Shown here: piece after piece, positions 14,668-23,996 of the stretch
Layout of the letters: each line of letters starts with the position of its first letter
Numbering within the stretch: the stretch's first letter is position 1
Translations under genes and position numbers: made by a program
The notes under the pieces: model-generated
Told to the model about the DNA's origin: nothing
The model's database searches: none
What the model saw: the letters and a program-made list of their open reading frames with translations, nothing else
Assembly: GCA_002424635.1 (NCBI GenBank)
Contig: DIKT01000062.1
Coordinates: 1-38,228 of the forward strand
From: Desulfobulbaceae bacterium UBA5611
GTDB taxonomy: Bacteria; Desulfobacterota; Desulfobulbia; Desulfobulbales; Desulfocapsaceae
Direction of reading: 5' to 3'
Length of the DNA: 38,228 nt

Positions 14668-16470
14668 TTATCCTTGTTTTGGGTTTGGGTATTCCCATAC
14701 ATTACAAGCAATCATTGAAAGTTCTGAACTACGCTTTTTGATTTGCGTTTCTGCCCAGTTGTCAGACGCAATTAGTTCCCTGTTCATGGTCAATGCGCTA
14801 TGCTTGGCAAGTTCATCCTTTTTCAAACTCCAGGAACCATTTGATACAGAGGGGTTCAATTGCTTCGTTAACAAAGTTAAGTTGCCGATTGAGTGGATGA
14901 TTTTATCTCTGGCTATTTCGTCCTCCACGCTAGAACCATCTGGTAACGTCCAATGCTCTCGCCATGCTTGAGGCAATACGTGTTCTATTGTTAACTTATC
15001 AATAATTTGTATTTTTTCGCTTTTTGAATCCCATTTAGCTATCTCGATACCTTCAAGTATCATCCTCAAATTTGCTCTTTTCACCCAACTGTACATCGGA
15101 GTATCAACAAAAGCGGTGAAAATTTCAGAGTCATCGGGCCAGCGTGATGTATCTGCATCTTTCGCCAATAGATATTCCCGTACGTTTACTGAAGTGAAAC
15201 CATTCTCTGAAAGTCGCTTTACCAGCTCCACAAAAAACCTGTTATAATTTTTTTGCGTCAAACAACATATGGCCCGGCGAACCAAATACGATTCGATATC
15301 GTCCAGAATCAGGGTCCTTTCTTTTGTGTCTTTGACGCTGTGAAAAACTTCAAGCAATATTGGATATACGGTGTTGGTATCAAGCTGTGCCAACCGGTAG
15401 AAGAACAACCCTTCTCTTGAATCCTGAGGGTACTTCTCGAAAGATGAATATACTTCGGAATAATCTTTCAACGATGCGATATACCCCTCCACTCCCTTCG
15501 ATTTACCGTTTTTCATGTGATCCTTGAAAGAAGCGAAGAGATGAGTAGCACCAATATCTTCTTGCTTCTTCAAAGTCAGATAATGATGAAGATAAAGATC
15601 TATACGAGGTCTGTTCAATCTGCCCTGTCGAACCTCTTTCCGCCAATATGAGGTATTTTCATCAAAGCCAGACCAATATTTATTATATAGTTCTTCGATA
15701 TCATACCCCTCTGCCTCCGCGAGGTGGAATAAGAAATTCTTGACGAGGTCCGCAGGTAGCAACGGGGTGCCTAGGGCGTTAAGTGTTTCGAAGATCATTT
15801 GAGCATCATCTTTCTCGCCCAAATCTATTACAACCATAAGAAGGTCCTGACGCATAGCAGTCAATAAACTTTCAAGTTTCGACTCTAGCTCATCTTCGCC
15901 TGCTTCACCGATCCACTCAATGACTACTGAGTGGAAAAAGAGGTAAGCATTAGGAATCAAGTGCTCCAAATCTTTACTGGCTGCCAGCACACCGTAATGA
16001 GCTAGCAATGCCTCCTTTGAGCCAGAATCAATAACCGAGGAGAAATATTCGCGATCTTTGTTGGTGGGCCATACTTTGTAAGCTGCTTCTGGGAATTTTT
16101 TTGAGGTAACGAAATTAGTAGTAAGGCGTCGAAAAGCTTCATTATAGTTTTCTGAGCCCTTCTCTTTACATATGTCTCGCATAGCCGCCAAAACTATTTG
16201 TAAAGTAGTTAGGCGTTGTTGACCATCGATAACTTGACGCGCTTCAACGTCACCGGTCTGGGTCGGAAGTTGATCAAGGACAATGGCCCCCAAAAATCTA
16301 GGTCTGGGAAGGTCGTTAGCCAATCTCCTTTCAGCAACCTCTTGGATTCCTTCCCAAAGAGGTTCCCAGTTTTTCCCCTTATTCCAAACATAAGGCCGCT
16401 GAAAAAGAGGGGCGACAATACGGAGATTCATATCGAAAATGGTGCCCAGATTTCTGTCGGTTGCGTCCAT
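14668..16470 (-). CDS. GmrSD-like (DUF262/DUF1524) nuclease
   Basis: The N-terminal DUF262 domain has QRPYVW (residues 24-29) and VIDGQQRLTTLQ (about 80-91), which form a ParB-like nucleotide-handling site. IFETLNALGTPL follows. The C-terminal DUF1524 part is an HNH-type nuclease with IEHVLPQAW and IGNLTLLTKQLNPSVSN. GmrSD fusions are type IV restriction enzymes that cut DNA carrying sugar-modified hydroxymethylcytosine in phages. The 600-residue length fits a single-chain GmrSD. The ATG abuts the stop of the preceding gene (TAGATG), indicating translational coupling. The gene is AT-rich relative to its upstream neighbours. Confidence 0.88.
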   Translation of the reverse strand: MDATDRNLGTIFDMNLRIVAPLFQRPYVWNKGKNWEPLWEGIQEVAERRLANDLPRPRFLGAIVLDQLPTQTGDVEARQVIDGQQRLTTLQIVLAAMRDICKEKGSENYNEAFRRLTTNFVTSKKFPEAAYKVWPTNKDREYFSSVIDSGSKEALLAHYGVLAASKDLEHLIPNAYLFFHSVVIEWIGEAGEDELESKLESLLTAMRQDLLMVVIDLGEKDDAQMIFETLNALGTPLLPADLVKNFLFHLAEAEGYDIEELYNKYWSGFDENTSYWRKEVRQGRLNRPRIDLYLHHYLTLKKQEDIGATHLFASFKDHMKNGKSKGVEGYIASLKDYSEVYSSFEKYPQDSREGLFFYRLAQLDTNTVYPILLEVFHSVKDTKERTLILDDIESYLVRRAICCLTQKNYNRFFVELVKRLSENGFTSVNVREYLLAKDADTSRWPDDSEIFTAFVDTPMYSWVKRANLRMILEGIEIAKWDSKSEKIQIIDKLTIEHVLPQAWREHWTLPDGSSVEDEIARDKIIHSIGNLTLLTKQLNPSVSNGSWSLKKDELAKHSALTMNRELIASDNWAETQIKKRSSELSMIACNVWEYPNPKQG

Positions 16471-17430
16471 CTAATACTCCAGTTCTTTTAGTTTAGGATC
16501 GATAACATTTTTCAGTGGTATTTTGATAGGCCCGGTTAAAGAAATCAGCTTCTCCAGCAAGCCGTACTTAACCATAAATTCCCTTACAGCCAGCGCCTCT
16601 TTTTGGTCGGCGACCGCACAACTTTCACCCTTGGCAAAAATGTAGTCGTCCGGGTGCCAGGCGCCATGAGATCGATGTTCCAATAAGGGTCCTGGAAATA
16701 CGGAACCGGCAACTATGCCTTCGATATCCTTTTTGGGTAATTGACAGCCACCGATGTGGATACCGAATTGCCAAGCAATGAGAGCCATGGCTTTTAGTTG
16801 CAGCCTGGTTCTTTCGTGGCCCCAAAGATAGTACATGTCACTTGCGGGATAATATCGCCAGATGGAATCTTCGCTGAAGTGCCCCCAATGATCTATCTCC
16901 TGCCGGATCACAACGGCTATCGGCCAACGCTCATCTCCCTTATCCAGTTTGTCTTGAGGGCATTTGATAAACAGGCATTGGAGTTCTTTACTTTCTTGTT
17001 TGAGCCTTGCCTGAAAATCGATGAAGGCGTCCAGGTTTTTATCAAACCACCGGTAAGGGTAGATCGGCACATCCTTGCCATCCAACCATTCCCGCCTTAC
17101 TCCAAAAATCTCACAGGTTTTATTGATAAGATTTTCGTTCAGAGCGGCCAGGAGTTTTTCATCGGTACTGACAGCATCCAGACTTAATCCAGATTCCTCG
17201 CCGAGCAAACGGGGGATTTGCGAGCGTTTTACACCATGCGCTTTATAGATTTGCACAAAGCGTCGGGCCACCCCAAACAAGCTATCCCCCTCGGAAGTTG
17301 GTCCTATCTCAGGCGATGGCTCACCTTTTGATTTTCGCTTATGCAGCCATTTCCAGAGAGCTGAAATAGCACTGACGAGGTCTTTGATAATCCCGATTAT
17401 GGTGGAAATAGCCGCTATCTCAATCGCCAT
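16471..17430 (-). CDS. Uncharacterised protein of the restriction operon (N-terminal hydrophobic helix, HTH-like segment)
   Basis: The 319-residue protein starts with a hydrophobic or amphipathic helix (IEIAAISTIIGIIKDLVSAI), then a basic linker (HKRKSKGE). Residues about 55-120 resemble a helix-turn-helix domain of Cro/CI type (VARRFVQIYKAHGVKRSQIP and FGVRREWLDG). The remainder, with repeated Trp, Tyr and His residues (WRYYPASDMYYLWG), is unassigned. It lies 8 nt after hsdS and abuts the GmrSD-like gene, so it is clearly co-expressed with both. It may be a regulator or sensor of the defence module; the domain call is tentative. Confidence 0.6.
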   Translation of the reverse strand: MAIEIAAISTIIGIIKDLVSAISALWKWLHKRKSKGEPSPEIGPTSEGDSLFGVARRFVQIYKAHGVKRSQIPRLLGEESGLSLDAVSTDEKLLAALNENLINKTCEIFGVRREWLDGKDVPIYPYRWFDKNLDAFIDFQARLKQESKELQCLFIKCPQDKLDKGDERWPIAVVIRQEIDHWGHFSEDSIWRYYPASDMYYLWGHERTRLQLKAMALIAWQFGIHIGGCQLPKKDIEGIVAGSVFPGPLLEHRSHGAWHPDDYIFAKGESCAVADQKEALAVREFMVKYGLLEKLISLTGPIKIPLKNVIDPKLKELEY

Positions 17431-17438
17431 AATTATAT

Positions 17439-19193
17439 CTATGCCACCGCCTGTTCGACGATGGCGTCGGCCAATTGGACTTGGGTGATTTGGGCGTTGT
17501 GCAACCGTTCTTTGAGGGTGTCGCAGAGGGCCATCAGTTCATCGACTTTGGCGACGATGCGGTGTTGCGCCGGTAGTGGTGGAAGTGGAAAGAGTAACCC
17601 TTTTAACGCTGTTGCGTTCACATTGGGCTGACCTGTACCCATAGAATTTTCATATAGTTGTTGCCAGTAAATCTGACTACCGAGAAAGGTTTTAATAAAT
17701 GGTGAATACATAGTTTTGATTCGCTGTACACGAATAAGGTACGAGGCGAAAACAGCTTTGACGTCAATATTTTCAACCAAATATGATTTTCCTATAGTTC
17801 CACCAGTTCGTGCGATTAATACGTCATCATTTTCCAACAGATAGTCATTGGCCTTCTTTTCATCTATTTCACAACCTGGCACTGTTCCCCAATCAACAGA
17901 GTTATTTTGAATATCAGTTATACGAAGCAGTCTAATGCCAGAATCACCATGGATTGCTGAAGCGGTATATCCATAATGGACATTCGCAGAAAGGTTGCCT
18001 AATCGCGTCCACACCCATCCCTCTGGCAGATCAAAGAGTTTTTCATCCTCACTGATTTTCGGCAGTGGTTTTTGTTTTTTGATTTTGCCTTCTTTAATGA
18101 GTTTGGCTTTTTCTTTGGCGATTTTTTCCAGCAGGGTGCTGGCGGGTTCGTCGTTGGGGTCTTGGGAGACGAGTTTGCCCATGACGGCGAGTTGGAGGAT
18201 GGTTTGTTTGAGTTGGTCGATGGACTCTTCGGTGGTGAACAGGGTGTCGAAGTGGCCCACGATGCGTTGCCAGCTTAAAGCAAACTCGGCTTGATCGATG
18301 ATGGTGGTGAGGGTGGCAAGCAGGGCTTCCACCAGGGTTTGGTGGGTATCGTTGCTGTCGGTTTGTTGCTGTTCCAGCTTGTCGCAGAGGGCCATAAGTT
18401 CATCAACTTTGGCGGCGATTTTATTCTGCTCCGATACAGGTGGGATAGGGATCGGCAACTCTCTGACTTTATCTGCATTCAAGTTCAAAACAACGGCACC
18501 AGCTGCCGCAGCTCTAAAAAGAGCTCTTACATACGGAGAGGAAAGTAGAAAATACAAGTAATCCTTGTCAAGGTTTTCAGGTGGGCTTATTCTCAACCAA
18601 CCGTCATGAATGCATCCTTTAATCTTTGTGATATAAGGGCGGCCAAAGCTCATTGAGTTTGTCAGTAAGAAGTCACCCGGATATACCATCCGAGTTTTCG
18701 ATAAACCTTCAATACGAATTTTTTCGCTTGTTGAACTAATATATTTGCCACCAATTTCGGTGTCGCTAATCTTGATCCAATTCAGGCCAGCAGGATCATC
18801 AGTTAGAAAAGATTTTATCGGGCGCGGCGATCCCCCTCGCTCTATAACAGATATTCGTCCAATCTGTACCCACTCCCACCCCTGCGGTAACTCAAACGGC
18901 CATTCATCTTTACCTATTTTGGGCAGTGGTTTTTGTGTCTTGATTTTGCCCTCTTTGATCAACCGGGCTTTTCCTTTGGCGATCTTTTCTAGCAGAACAC
19001 TAGCCGGTTCGTCGCTGGGATCTTGGGGAACCAGCTTGCCACGCACGGCCAGTTCCAGAATCAACTCCCGCAGTTTTTTAATCCCATGCGGACTGTGGCC
19101 ATTCGAGCTTCGGCCCCGCCCTCTACCCCCATTGGCTTTTGGGATTTCGGCACCAGTCCAGGTGGCAATATGTTGGGTGATCAGATTCACCAT
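17439..19193 (-). CDS. hsdS: Type I restriction enzyme specificity subunit HsdS
   Basis: HsdS chooses the bipartite DNA target for the HsdMR complex. The 584-residue protein has two target-recognition domains (roughly residues 110-250 and 395-540), each preceded by a conserved helical block (RGKLVPQDPSDEPAS with LLEKIAK and IKEGKI-KTQKPLPKI; second copy with MGKLVSQDPNDEPAS) and followed by a PP-x-x-EQ/AQH-KI-x-x-KVDELMALCD coiled segment. The TRDs look more AT-rich than the conserved blocks, common for shuffled domains. It starts 2 nt after the hsdM stop. The DNA target is unknown. Confidence 0.95.
   Translation of the reverse strand: MVNLITQHIATWTGAEIPKANGGRGRGRSSNGHSPHGIKKLRELILELAVRGKLVPQDPSDEPASVLLEKIAKGKARLIKEGKIKTQKPLPKIGKDEWPFELPQGWEWVQIGRISVIERGGSPRPIKSFLTDDPAGLNWIKISDTEIGGKYISSTSEKIRIEGLSKTRMVYPGDFLLTNSMSFGRPYITKIKGCIHDGWLRISPPENLDKDYLYFLLSSPYVRALFRAAAAGAVVLNLNADKVRELPIPIPPVSEQNKIAAKVDELMALCDKLEQQQTDSNDTHQTLVEALLATLTTIIDQAEFALSWQRIVGHFDTLFTTEESIDQLKQTILQLAVMGKLVSQDPNDEPASTLLEKIAKEKAKLIKEGKIKKQKPLPKISEDEKLFDLPEGWVWTRLGNLSANVHYGYTASAIHGDSGIRLLRITDIQNNSVDWGTVPGCEIDEKKANDYLLENDDVLIARTGGTIGKSYLVENIDVKAVFASYLIRVQRIKTMYSPFIKTFLGSQIYWQQLYENSMGTGQPNVNATALKGLLFPLPPLPAQHRIVAKVDELMALCDTLKERLHNAQITQVQLADAIVEQAVA
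17997..18215 (-). repeat. hsdS internal repeat, second copy
   Basis: It encodes residues about 327-399 of HsdS, closely similar to residues 39-112 (18858-19079) at protein level and in long stretches of DNA. Such repeats allow recombination that swaps recognition domains. Confidence 0.85.
18858..19079 (-). repeat. hsdS internal repeat, first copy
   Basis: It encodes residues 39-112 of HsdS, the conserved spacer block preceding the first target-recognition domain. Its partner is at 17997-18215. Confidence 0.85.
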
Positions 19194-19195
19194 GT

Positions 19196-20677
19196 TCAGT
19201 CCGCGCCCCCGTTACCAAGGGCTGCGGCCAGAATGCTTTTGAGCTGGTCGCGCAGGGTAGAAATCTCCTCCTGCTGTTTGGCGTATTTTGCCAGCAACAC
19301 TTCGGGATCGTGAGTGACCTGTTCGCCGACATGGGGGTTCTTGATATCCAGATTGTAGTTGCGTCCCTTGATCTCATCGATCGATACCTTCCAGGCCTGT
19401 TCGGTTTCGACCCTGGCCGCAAAGCCATCACCCTCGCTGCCCCACCAGTCGATCTCCGGCTGGAACTCTTCAAACCGCATGGGCTTGGTTTTGTTATAGC
19501 TGACAACGCCTTCCGGGTAGGGGTGGTCGTAATACCAGATCTGCTCGGTGGGTTGGCCCTTGGTAAAAAAAAGCAGGTTGGTTTTAATGCCGGTGTAGGG
19601 GTTAAAGACGCCGTTGGGCAGTCGGACAATGGTGTGCAGGTTGCACTCGGCCAGCAGCTTTTCCTTGAGGCGGGTCTTCATGCCCTCGCCAAAGAAAAAG
19701 CCGTCGGGCAGGACCACGGCGGCCCGTCCCTGGTCTTTGAGCAGGTGGATGATCAGGGTCATAAAGAGGTCGGCGGTTTCCCTGGTGCGGAAGGTGGCCG
19801 GGAAGTTGTTTTCGATGCCGTCTTCTTCCATGCCGCCAAAGGGCGGGTTGGTGACGATGACCTTGACCCGATCTTTGTTGGTGTAGTCCCGCAACGGGCG
19901 GCTTAGGGTGTTGTCGTGCTTGATGTTGGTCGGGGTATCGATGCCGTGCAGGATCATATTGGTGACGCAGAGCATATGCGGCATGGACTTTTTCTCGACC
20001 CCGTTGATGGAGGCTTGCAGGGTCTCTTCATCCACGGCCGATTTCACATAGTTTTGGCGCTTGTGCTCGATAGTGCAGGACAAAAAGCCGCCGGTGCCGC
20101 AGGCTGGGTCGAGCACGGTTTCGTCCAGTTTGGGGTTAACCCGATCGACGATAAATTGGGTGACGGCCCGGGGGGTATAGAACTCCCCGGCATTACCGGC
20201 GCTTTGCAGGTCTTTGAGGATCTGTTCGTAAATGGAACCGAAGGTATGGCGGTCTTCCTTGGTGTTGAAGTTTATCTCGCTGATCTTGTTGATCACCTGG
20301 CGCATCAGGGTGCCGGATTTCATGTAGTTGTAGGCGTCTTCAAAGACGTCTTTCACCACCAGCCCCCGTTTGCCGCCAGGCCCCAGGATGTTGAGTTTGT
20401 TTTTCAGGGTCGGGAAGAGTTGGAGGTTAACAAAATCGGACAACTCGTCACCGGTCATCCCTTCCGAGTCTTTGGCCCAGGCCCGCCAGCGCAGTTGCTT
20501 CGGCAGCGGGGATGTATAGTCATCTTCGAGAAGTTCCAGCTCGGCTTCCCGGTCGTCAAAGATTTTTAAGAAAAACATCCAGACCAACTGGCTGATGCGC
20601 TGGGCGTCGCCATCGACACCGACATCTTTGCGCATGATGTCCTGGATGGATTTGATGATGCCTGAAACGTTACTCAT
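19196..20677 (-). CDS. hsdM: Type I restriction-modification DNA methyltransferase HsdM
   Basis: The 493-residue N6-adenine methyltransferase has the SAM-binding motif LDPACGTGGFL, the catalytic NPPFGGMEE and the N-terminal HsdM_N helical domain (SQLVWMFFLKIFDDREAELE). GEFYTPRAVTQFIVD is the typical motif before the SAM site. HsdM joins HsdS as a methylase and, with HsdR, as a nuclease. Its ATG overlaps the hsdR stop by 4 nt and its stop lies 2 nt before hsdS, so all three are translationally linked. It appears intact. Confidence 0.96.
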   Translation of the reverse strand: MSNVSGIIKSIQDIMRKDVGVDGDAQRISQLVWMFFLKIFDDREAELELLEDDYTSPLPKQLRWRAWAKDSEGMTGDELSDFVNLQLFPTLKNKLNILGPGGKRGLVVKDVFEDAYNYMKSGTLMRQVINKISEINFNTKEDRHTFGSIYEQILKDLQSAGNAGEFYTPRAVTQFIVDRVNPKLDETVLDPACGTGGFLSCTIEHKRQNYVKSAVDEETLQASINGVEKKSMPHMLCVTNMILHGIDTPTNIKHDNTLSRPLRDYTNKDRVKVIVTNPPFGGMEEDGIENNFPATFRTRETADLFMTLIIHLLKDQGRAAVVLPDGFFFGEGMKTRLKEKLLAECNLHTIVRLPNGVFNPYTGIKTNLLFFTKGQPTEQIWYYDHPYPEGVVSYNKTKPMRFEEFQPEIDWWGSEGDGFAARVETEQAWKVSIDEIKGRNYNLDIKNPHVGEQVTHDPEVLLAKYAKQQEEISTLRDQLKSILAAALGNGGAD

Positions 20678-23016
20678 GCGTACTCCTTAAACAACTCTTG
20701 CTCCAATTCCTGAATGGCAGTTTCATAACTCTCTTTGCCGCCAAAAACCTGATTGATAATTTCCATGGGGGTGCCGATGTCGCTGAAGGGTTTGAGTTTC
20801 AGGACCTTGGCATTTTCAATGGTGCGGATGCCTTCATCGGCGTATTTATCGAGAAGCGCGTTCAGGATCGCCCGGGCCTGCTCGCCGTACTTGGTGAAGT
20901 AGTTGCGCTTCTTGACCTTGTTGGCCCGCTCTTTTCGGGTGAGCGGCGGCTGATCATAAGCGATATGGCAGATAAGGTCAAAGTCGCCGTAGTCTTTACC
21001 GACCTCTTCGGCAAGATTGTCGAGAACGATGCCATGATCTTCCAGGAGTTCGAGGATGGTCTGTTTTTTATTGGCGGTGTTCCAACGCGTAAGAAATTCG
21101 TCCAGTGAGGCGAACTCGGACTTGATCCGCTTGCGGGTGAAATCTCGGTAGGACTCGGTGATTAATGTGCCATTCGGGCCAAGGTATTCAATGCGCTCGG
21201 CAATGATTCGGGCCGATACGCCGCTGATGTAAACTTTCTTACTCTCGCCGGTCTTCGGTGGATCGAAAGGAGGGTCTGGTTCATAAGGTGGTGGGTCAGG
21301 TGGGACCGGCGGATCATTCGGGCCGGGCTCATAGATAATCACCGGCTCACCGTCAAAATCAGGGTCACTGAACAATTCGGTGGCCTTCTTGAAATCCATG
21401 ATGGTGAAGTAATACTTATTCTGTTCTTCGTCTATCCTGGTGCCGCGTCCGATGATCTGCTTGAACATGGTCATGGACTTGATGTTCTTATCGAGGACGA
21501 TGACCTTGCAGGTCTTGGCATCGACCCCGGTGGACATCAGTTCCGATGTGGTGGCGATGACCGGGTAGGTACTCTCCGGGTCGATAAAGTTATCGAGCTC
21601 GGCCTTGCCTTCGACACTGTCCCCGGTGATCCGCATGACGTATTTTGGATTATCGATGGCCAGTTGCCCGGCAACATTGACAATGGCGACCCGCATCCGC
21701 TCAGCGTGGTCGATGTCTTCACAGAAGATAATGGTCTTGGCGAATGGATCGGTCGCTCTGAGTAATTGCATGACCCGCCCGGCCACCAGTTTGGTGCGCT
21801 GATTGAGGACGAGGATGCGGTCCATGTCTTTCTGGTTGTAGGTGCGATCCTCGATCCCTTTGCCCAGGTCATCGACCATGCCGGGAGGAGGCGTCCAGCC
21901 GTAGATGTCCTTATCGATATCGATACGGATAACTTTATAGGGGGCGAGAAAGCCGTCTTCAATCCCCTGTTTCAGGCTATAAGTGTAAACCGGCTCGCCG
22001 AAATAAGTAAGATTGGAAACGTATTTGGTTTCCTTAGGGGTGGCGGTCATGCCGAGTTGGATGGCGCCGGAAAAGTATTCGAGGATTTCGCGCCAGGCGG
22101 AGTCGTCGGCGGCGCTGCCACGATGGCATTCGTCGACGATGATCAGGTCGAAAAAATCGCGGGAGACGTTTTTGAAGATTTTATCGGCTTCGTCCGGCCC
22201 GGTGATGGCCTGATAGAGAGCGAGATGGATTTCGTAAGCCGGGTCTATCTTGCGGTTTTTGACCTTGGCCATGACCGAGCCGAAGGGCTTGAAATCGTTG
22301 ACCAGGGTTTGATCGGCCAGGATATTGCGGTCGACTAAAAAGAGGACACGCTTGACGGCCTTCGCCTTCCAGAGCCGCCAGATGATTTGAAAGGTTGTGT
22401 AGGTCTTACCGGTACCGGTGGCCATGACCAGCAAGATGCGATTTTGGCCACGGGCCACCGCTTCCATAACCCGATTGATTGCTTCGACCTGATAGTAGCG
22501 GGGCTCTTTGCCGGAACTGTCTGTGTGGTAGGGCTGGGCTAAGAGTTCTTCGGACCTATCTTCGATACCGCGAAATGTTTTATAGCGTTGCCATAATGTT
22601 TGCGGTGATGGAAATTGCTCAAGCGGGAACTCAGTTTCGATATCTTCGCTGGCGGCTGGAACCTTATTGTGGGAAGCAAAGGCATCGCCATTAGAACTAA
22701 AAGCGCTGGGAACTTCGAGAATTTCTGCGTAGCTCAAGGCTTGCTGCATACCATGGCTGACGTTGTAGTTGTTTTCTTTGGCCTCGACTATTGCTACAGG
22801 AACGCCAGGCTCCCAATAAAGAACATAGTCAGCAAATTTCCTTTTCTTCTTATTCCGGGCCGACATATTGCCCCGAACAATGACAGGACCTGGAGTGAGA
22901 GTAACCTCGCGACGTATCTGTCTCAATTGATCCCACCCTGCATCTTTTATTGCAGGCGTGATGAACAAATCACAAATGCCTATTTCGCTGAGTTCTTTTT
23001 TGTCTTTTGGGTCCAA
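20674..23016 (-). CDS. hsdR: Type I restriction enzyme endonuclease subunit HsdR
   Basis: HsdR translocates and cleaves DNA. An N-terminal PD-(D/E)xK nuclease site is visible (FADYVLYW then AIVEAK), followed by SF2 helicase motifs: Walker A MATGTGKT, DECHRGS, TATP and IGRGTRIDE. The C-terminal region has a Pro-rich linker (about 585-610), then the conserved C-terminal domain of EcoEI-type HsdR. I prefer a TTG start at 23014-23016, because AGGAG lies 7 nt upstream; the frame extends to a TTG at 23049 with no ribosome site. The protein is then 780 residues. It is the first gene of the tightly packed hsd operon. Confidence 0.94.
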   Translation of the reverse strand: MDPKDKKELSEIGICDLFITPAIKDAGWDQLRQIRREVTLTPGPVIVRGNMSARNKKKRKFADYVLYWEPGVPVAIVEAKENNYNVSHGMQQALSYAEILEVPSAFSSNGDAFASHNKVPAASEDIETEFPLEQFPSPQTLWQRYKTFRGIEDRSEELLAQPYHTDSSGKEPRYYQVEAINRVMEAVARGQNRILLVMATGTGKTYTTFQIIWRLWKAKAVKRVLFLVDRNILADQTLVNDFKPFGSVMAKVKNRKIDPAYEIHLALYQAITGPDEADKIFKNVSRDFFDLIIVDECHRGSAADDSAWREILEYFSGAIQLGMTATPKETKYVSNLTYFGEPVYTYSLKQGIEDGFLAPYKVIRIDIDKDIYGWTPPPGMVDDLGKGIEDRTYNQKDMDRILVLNQRTKLVAGRVMQLLRATDPFAKTIIFCEDIDHAERMRVAIVNVAGQLAIDNPKYVMRITGDSVEGKAELDNFIDPESTYPVIATTSELMSTGVDAKTCKVIVLDKNIKSMTMFKQIIGRGTRIDEEQNKYYFTIMDFKKATELFSDPDFDGEPVIIYEPGPNDPPVPPDPPPYEPDPPFDPPKTGESKKVYISGVSARIIAERIEYLGPNGTLITESYRDFTRKRIKSEFASLDEFLTRWNTANKKQTILELLEDHGIVLDNLAEEVGKDYGDFDLICHIAYDQPPLTRKERANKVKKRNYFTKYGEQARAILNALLDKYADEGIRTIENAKVLKLKPFSDIGTPMEIINQVFGGKESYETAIQELEQELFKEYA

Positions 23017-23191
23017 AACGACACTCCTAAGGTGATTTTTATATGTCAAAACTTAAGAAATGAGGCATATCTATTTTTGCCTCAATGTCCTTTTCAGCAG
23101 AGTCACCTCACAATCAATCATATTCAATTTGTCTATGAACTTATGATTGGAACCAATCTACCCGAGAAACTCCTTTTAGTAAGCAATTCAT

Positions 23192-23290
23192 TAGACACAA
23201 ATAATTTTACCAACTTCCTGAATTTAAGAACGAATTTCAAGGAATGAATTATTTTGTATCACCGGCAAGGAAGTTCATAATAAATAATCA
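23192..23290 (-). repeat. Direct repeat downstream of the rhuM pseudogene
   Basis: About 90 bases here match 23903-23996 with few substitutions, covering the 3' flank and the gene end of both rhuM copies. This marks a tandem duplication that included flanking DNA. Confidence 0.8.
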
Positions 23291-23781
23291 ACCTAATCAT
23301 CAACTTCTTCTGTCTGGGATCGCTCTCGGCAATCAATAAGGCCAGGGCCACCAGTCCGTTATCGTTGATGCCGGATTATTCGAGCAGGTTGTTCTCTTTC
23401 AGGAAAAGGAGGAAGAGAAAGGCGCCGATCCGCTTGTTGCCGTCGCTGAAGGGATGATCCTTGATGACAAAATAAAGAAGGTGGGCCGCTTTTTCTTCCA
23501 CACTCCCATAGAGCTCCCGGCCGCCGAAGGTCTGGTCGAGCCACCGGCGGCAGTTGTAAAGAATTTCTTTACAACTGAACTTTCTTCCAACTCGCCCTCT
23601 TCAAAGATATTCTTCAGGGTGCTGACCAATTTTGCTTACTGGTCTGAAACAACTCGGCCATGTGCCTCTGTGTGAGCCAGACGGTTTCATCCTGAAGCTG
23701 CACCTCGATTTTGGTCTGACCGTCCTCTGCCTGATAGGGCAGAATCTGAGATGTTGTTTGCAGCCCCTTTTCTTCGCTCAT
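23249..23781 (-). pseudogene. Degenerate RhuM-like gene
   Basis: The ATG at 23779-23781 begins a RhuM N terminus (ILPYQAEDGQTKIEVQL, VWLTQRHMAELFQTSKQN), which shifts frame near 23630 (NIFEEGELEES continues in another frame). A deletion of roughly 150 codons then joins it to the C-terminal Fic part (DQTFGGRELYGSVEEKAAHL, HPFSDGNKRIGAFLFL), which ends early at a TAA where the intact copy has LLDQSG. It is a broken paralogue of the gene at 23960-24937. Confidence 0.85.
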
Positions 23782-23902
23782 GGTGCCACCTTCTTTTTAA
23801 ACTGTCGAGAAATCCTCGGTAGTTGCTTTCTTTCAAGCACCATATCCGTAAAAATATTTTCCAGATGGAGGCTAAACCCGATGAACGGGATTAGTGACTT
23901 GC

Positions 23903-23996
23903 TAGATGCAAACAATTTTACCAACTTCCTGAATTTAAGAATTAATTTCAGGGAATGAATCATTTTGCATCACCGGCAAGGAGGTTCATAATCAAC
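23903..23996 (-). repeat. Direct repeat downstream of the intact rhuM gene
   Basis: This is the partner of 23192-23290 and overlaps the last codons of the intact rhuM gene. Confidence 0.8.

Noticed and set aside
19310..20569. Long plus-strand frames opposite hsdM
   Set aside because: Antisense shadows of hsdM, whose motifs are unambiguous.
23778..23963. 61-residue minus-strand frame between the two rhuM copies
   Set aside because: It overlaps the duplicated flank, has no good ribosome site and may just be open by chance.
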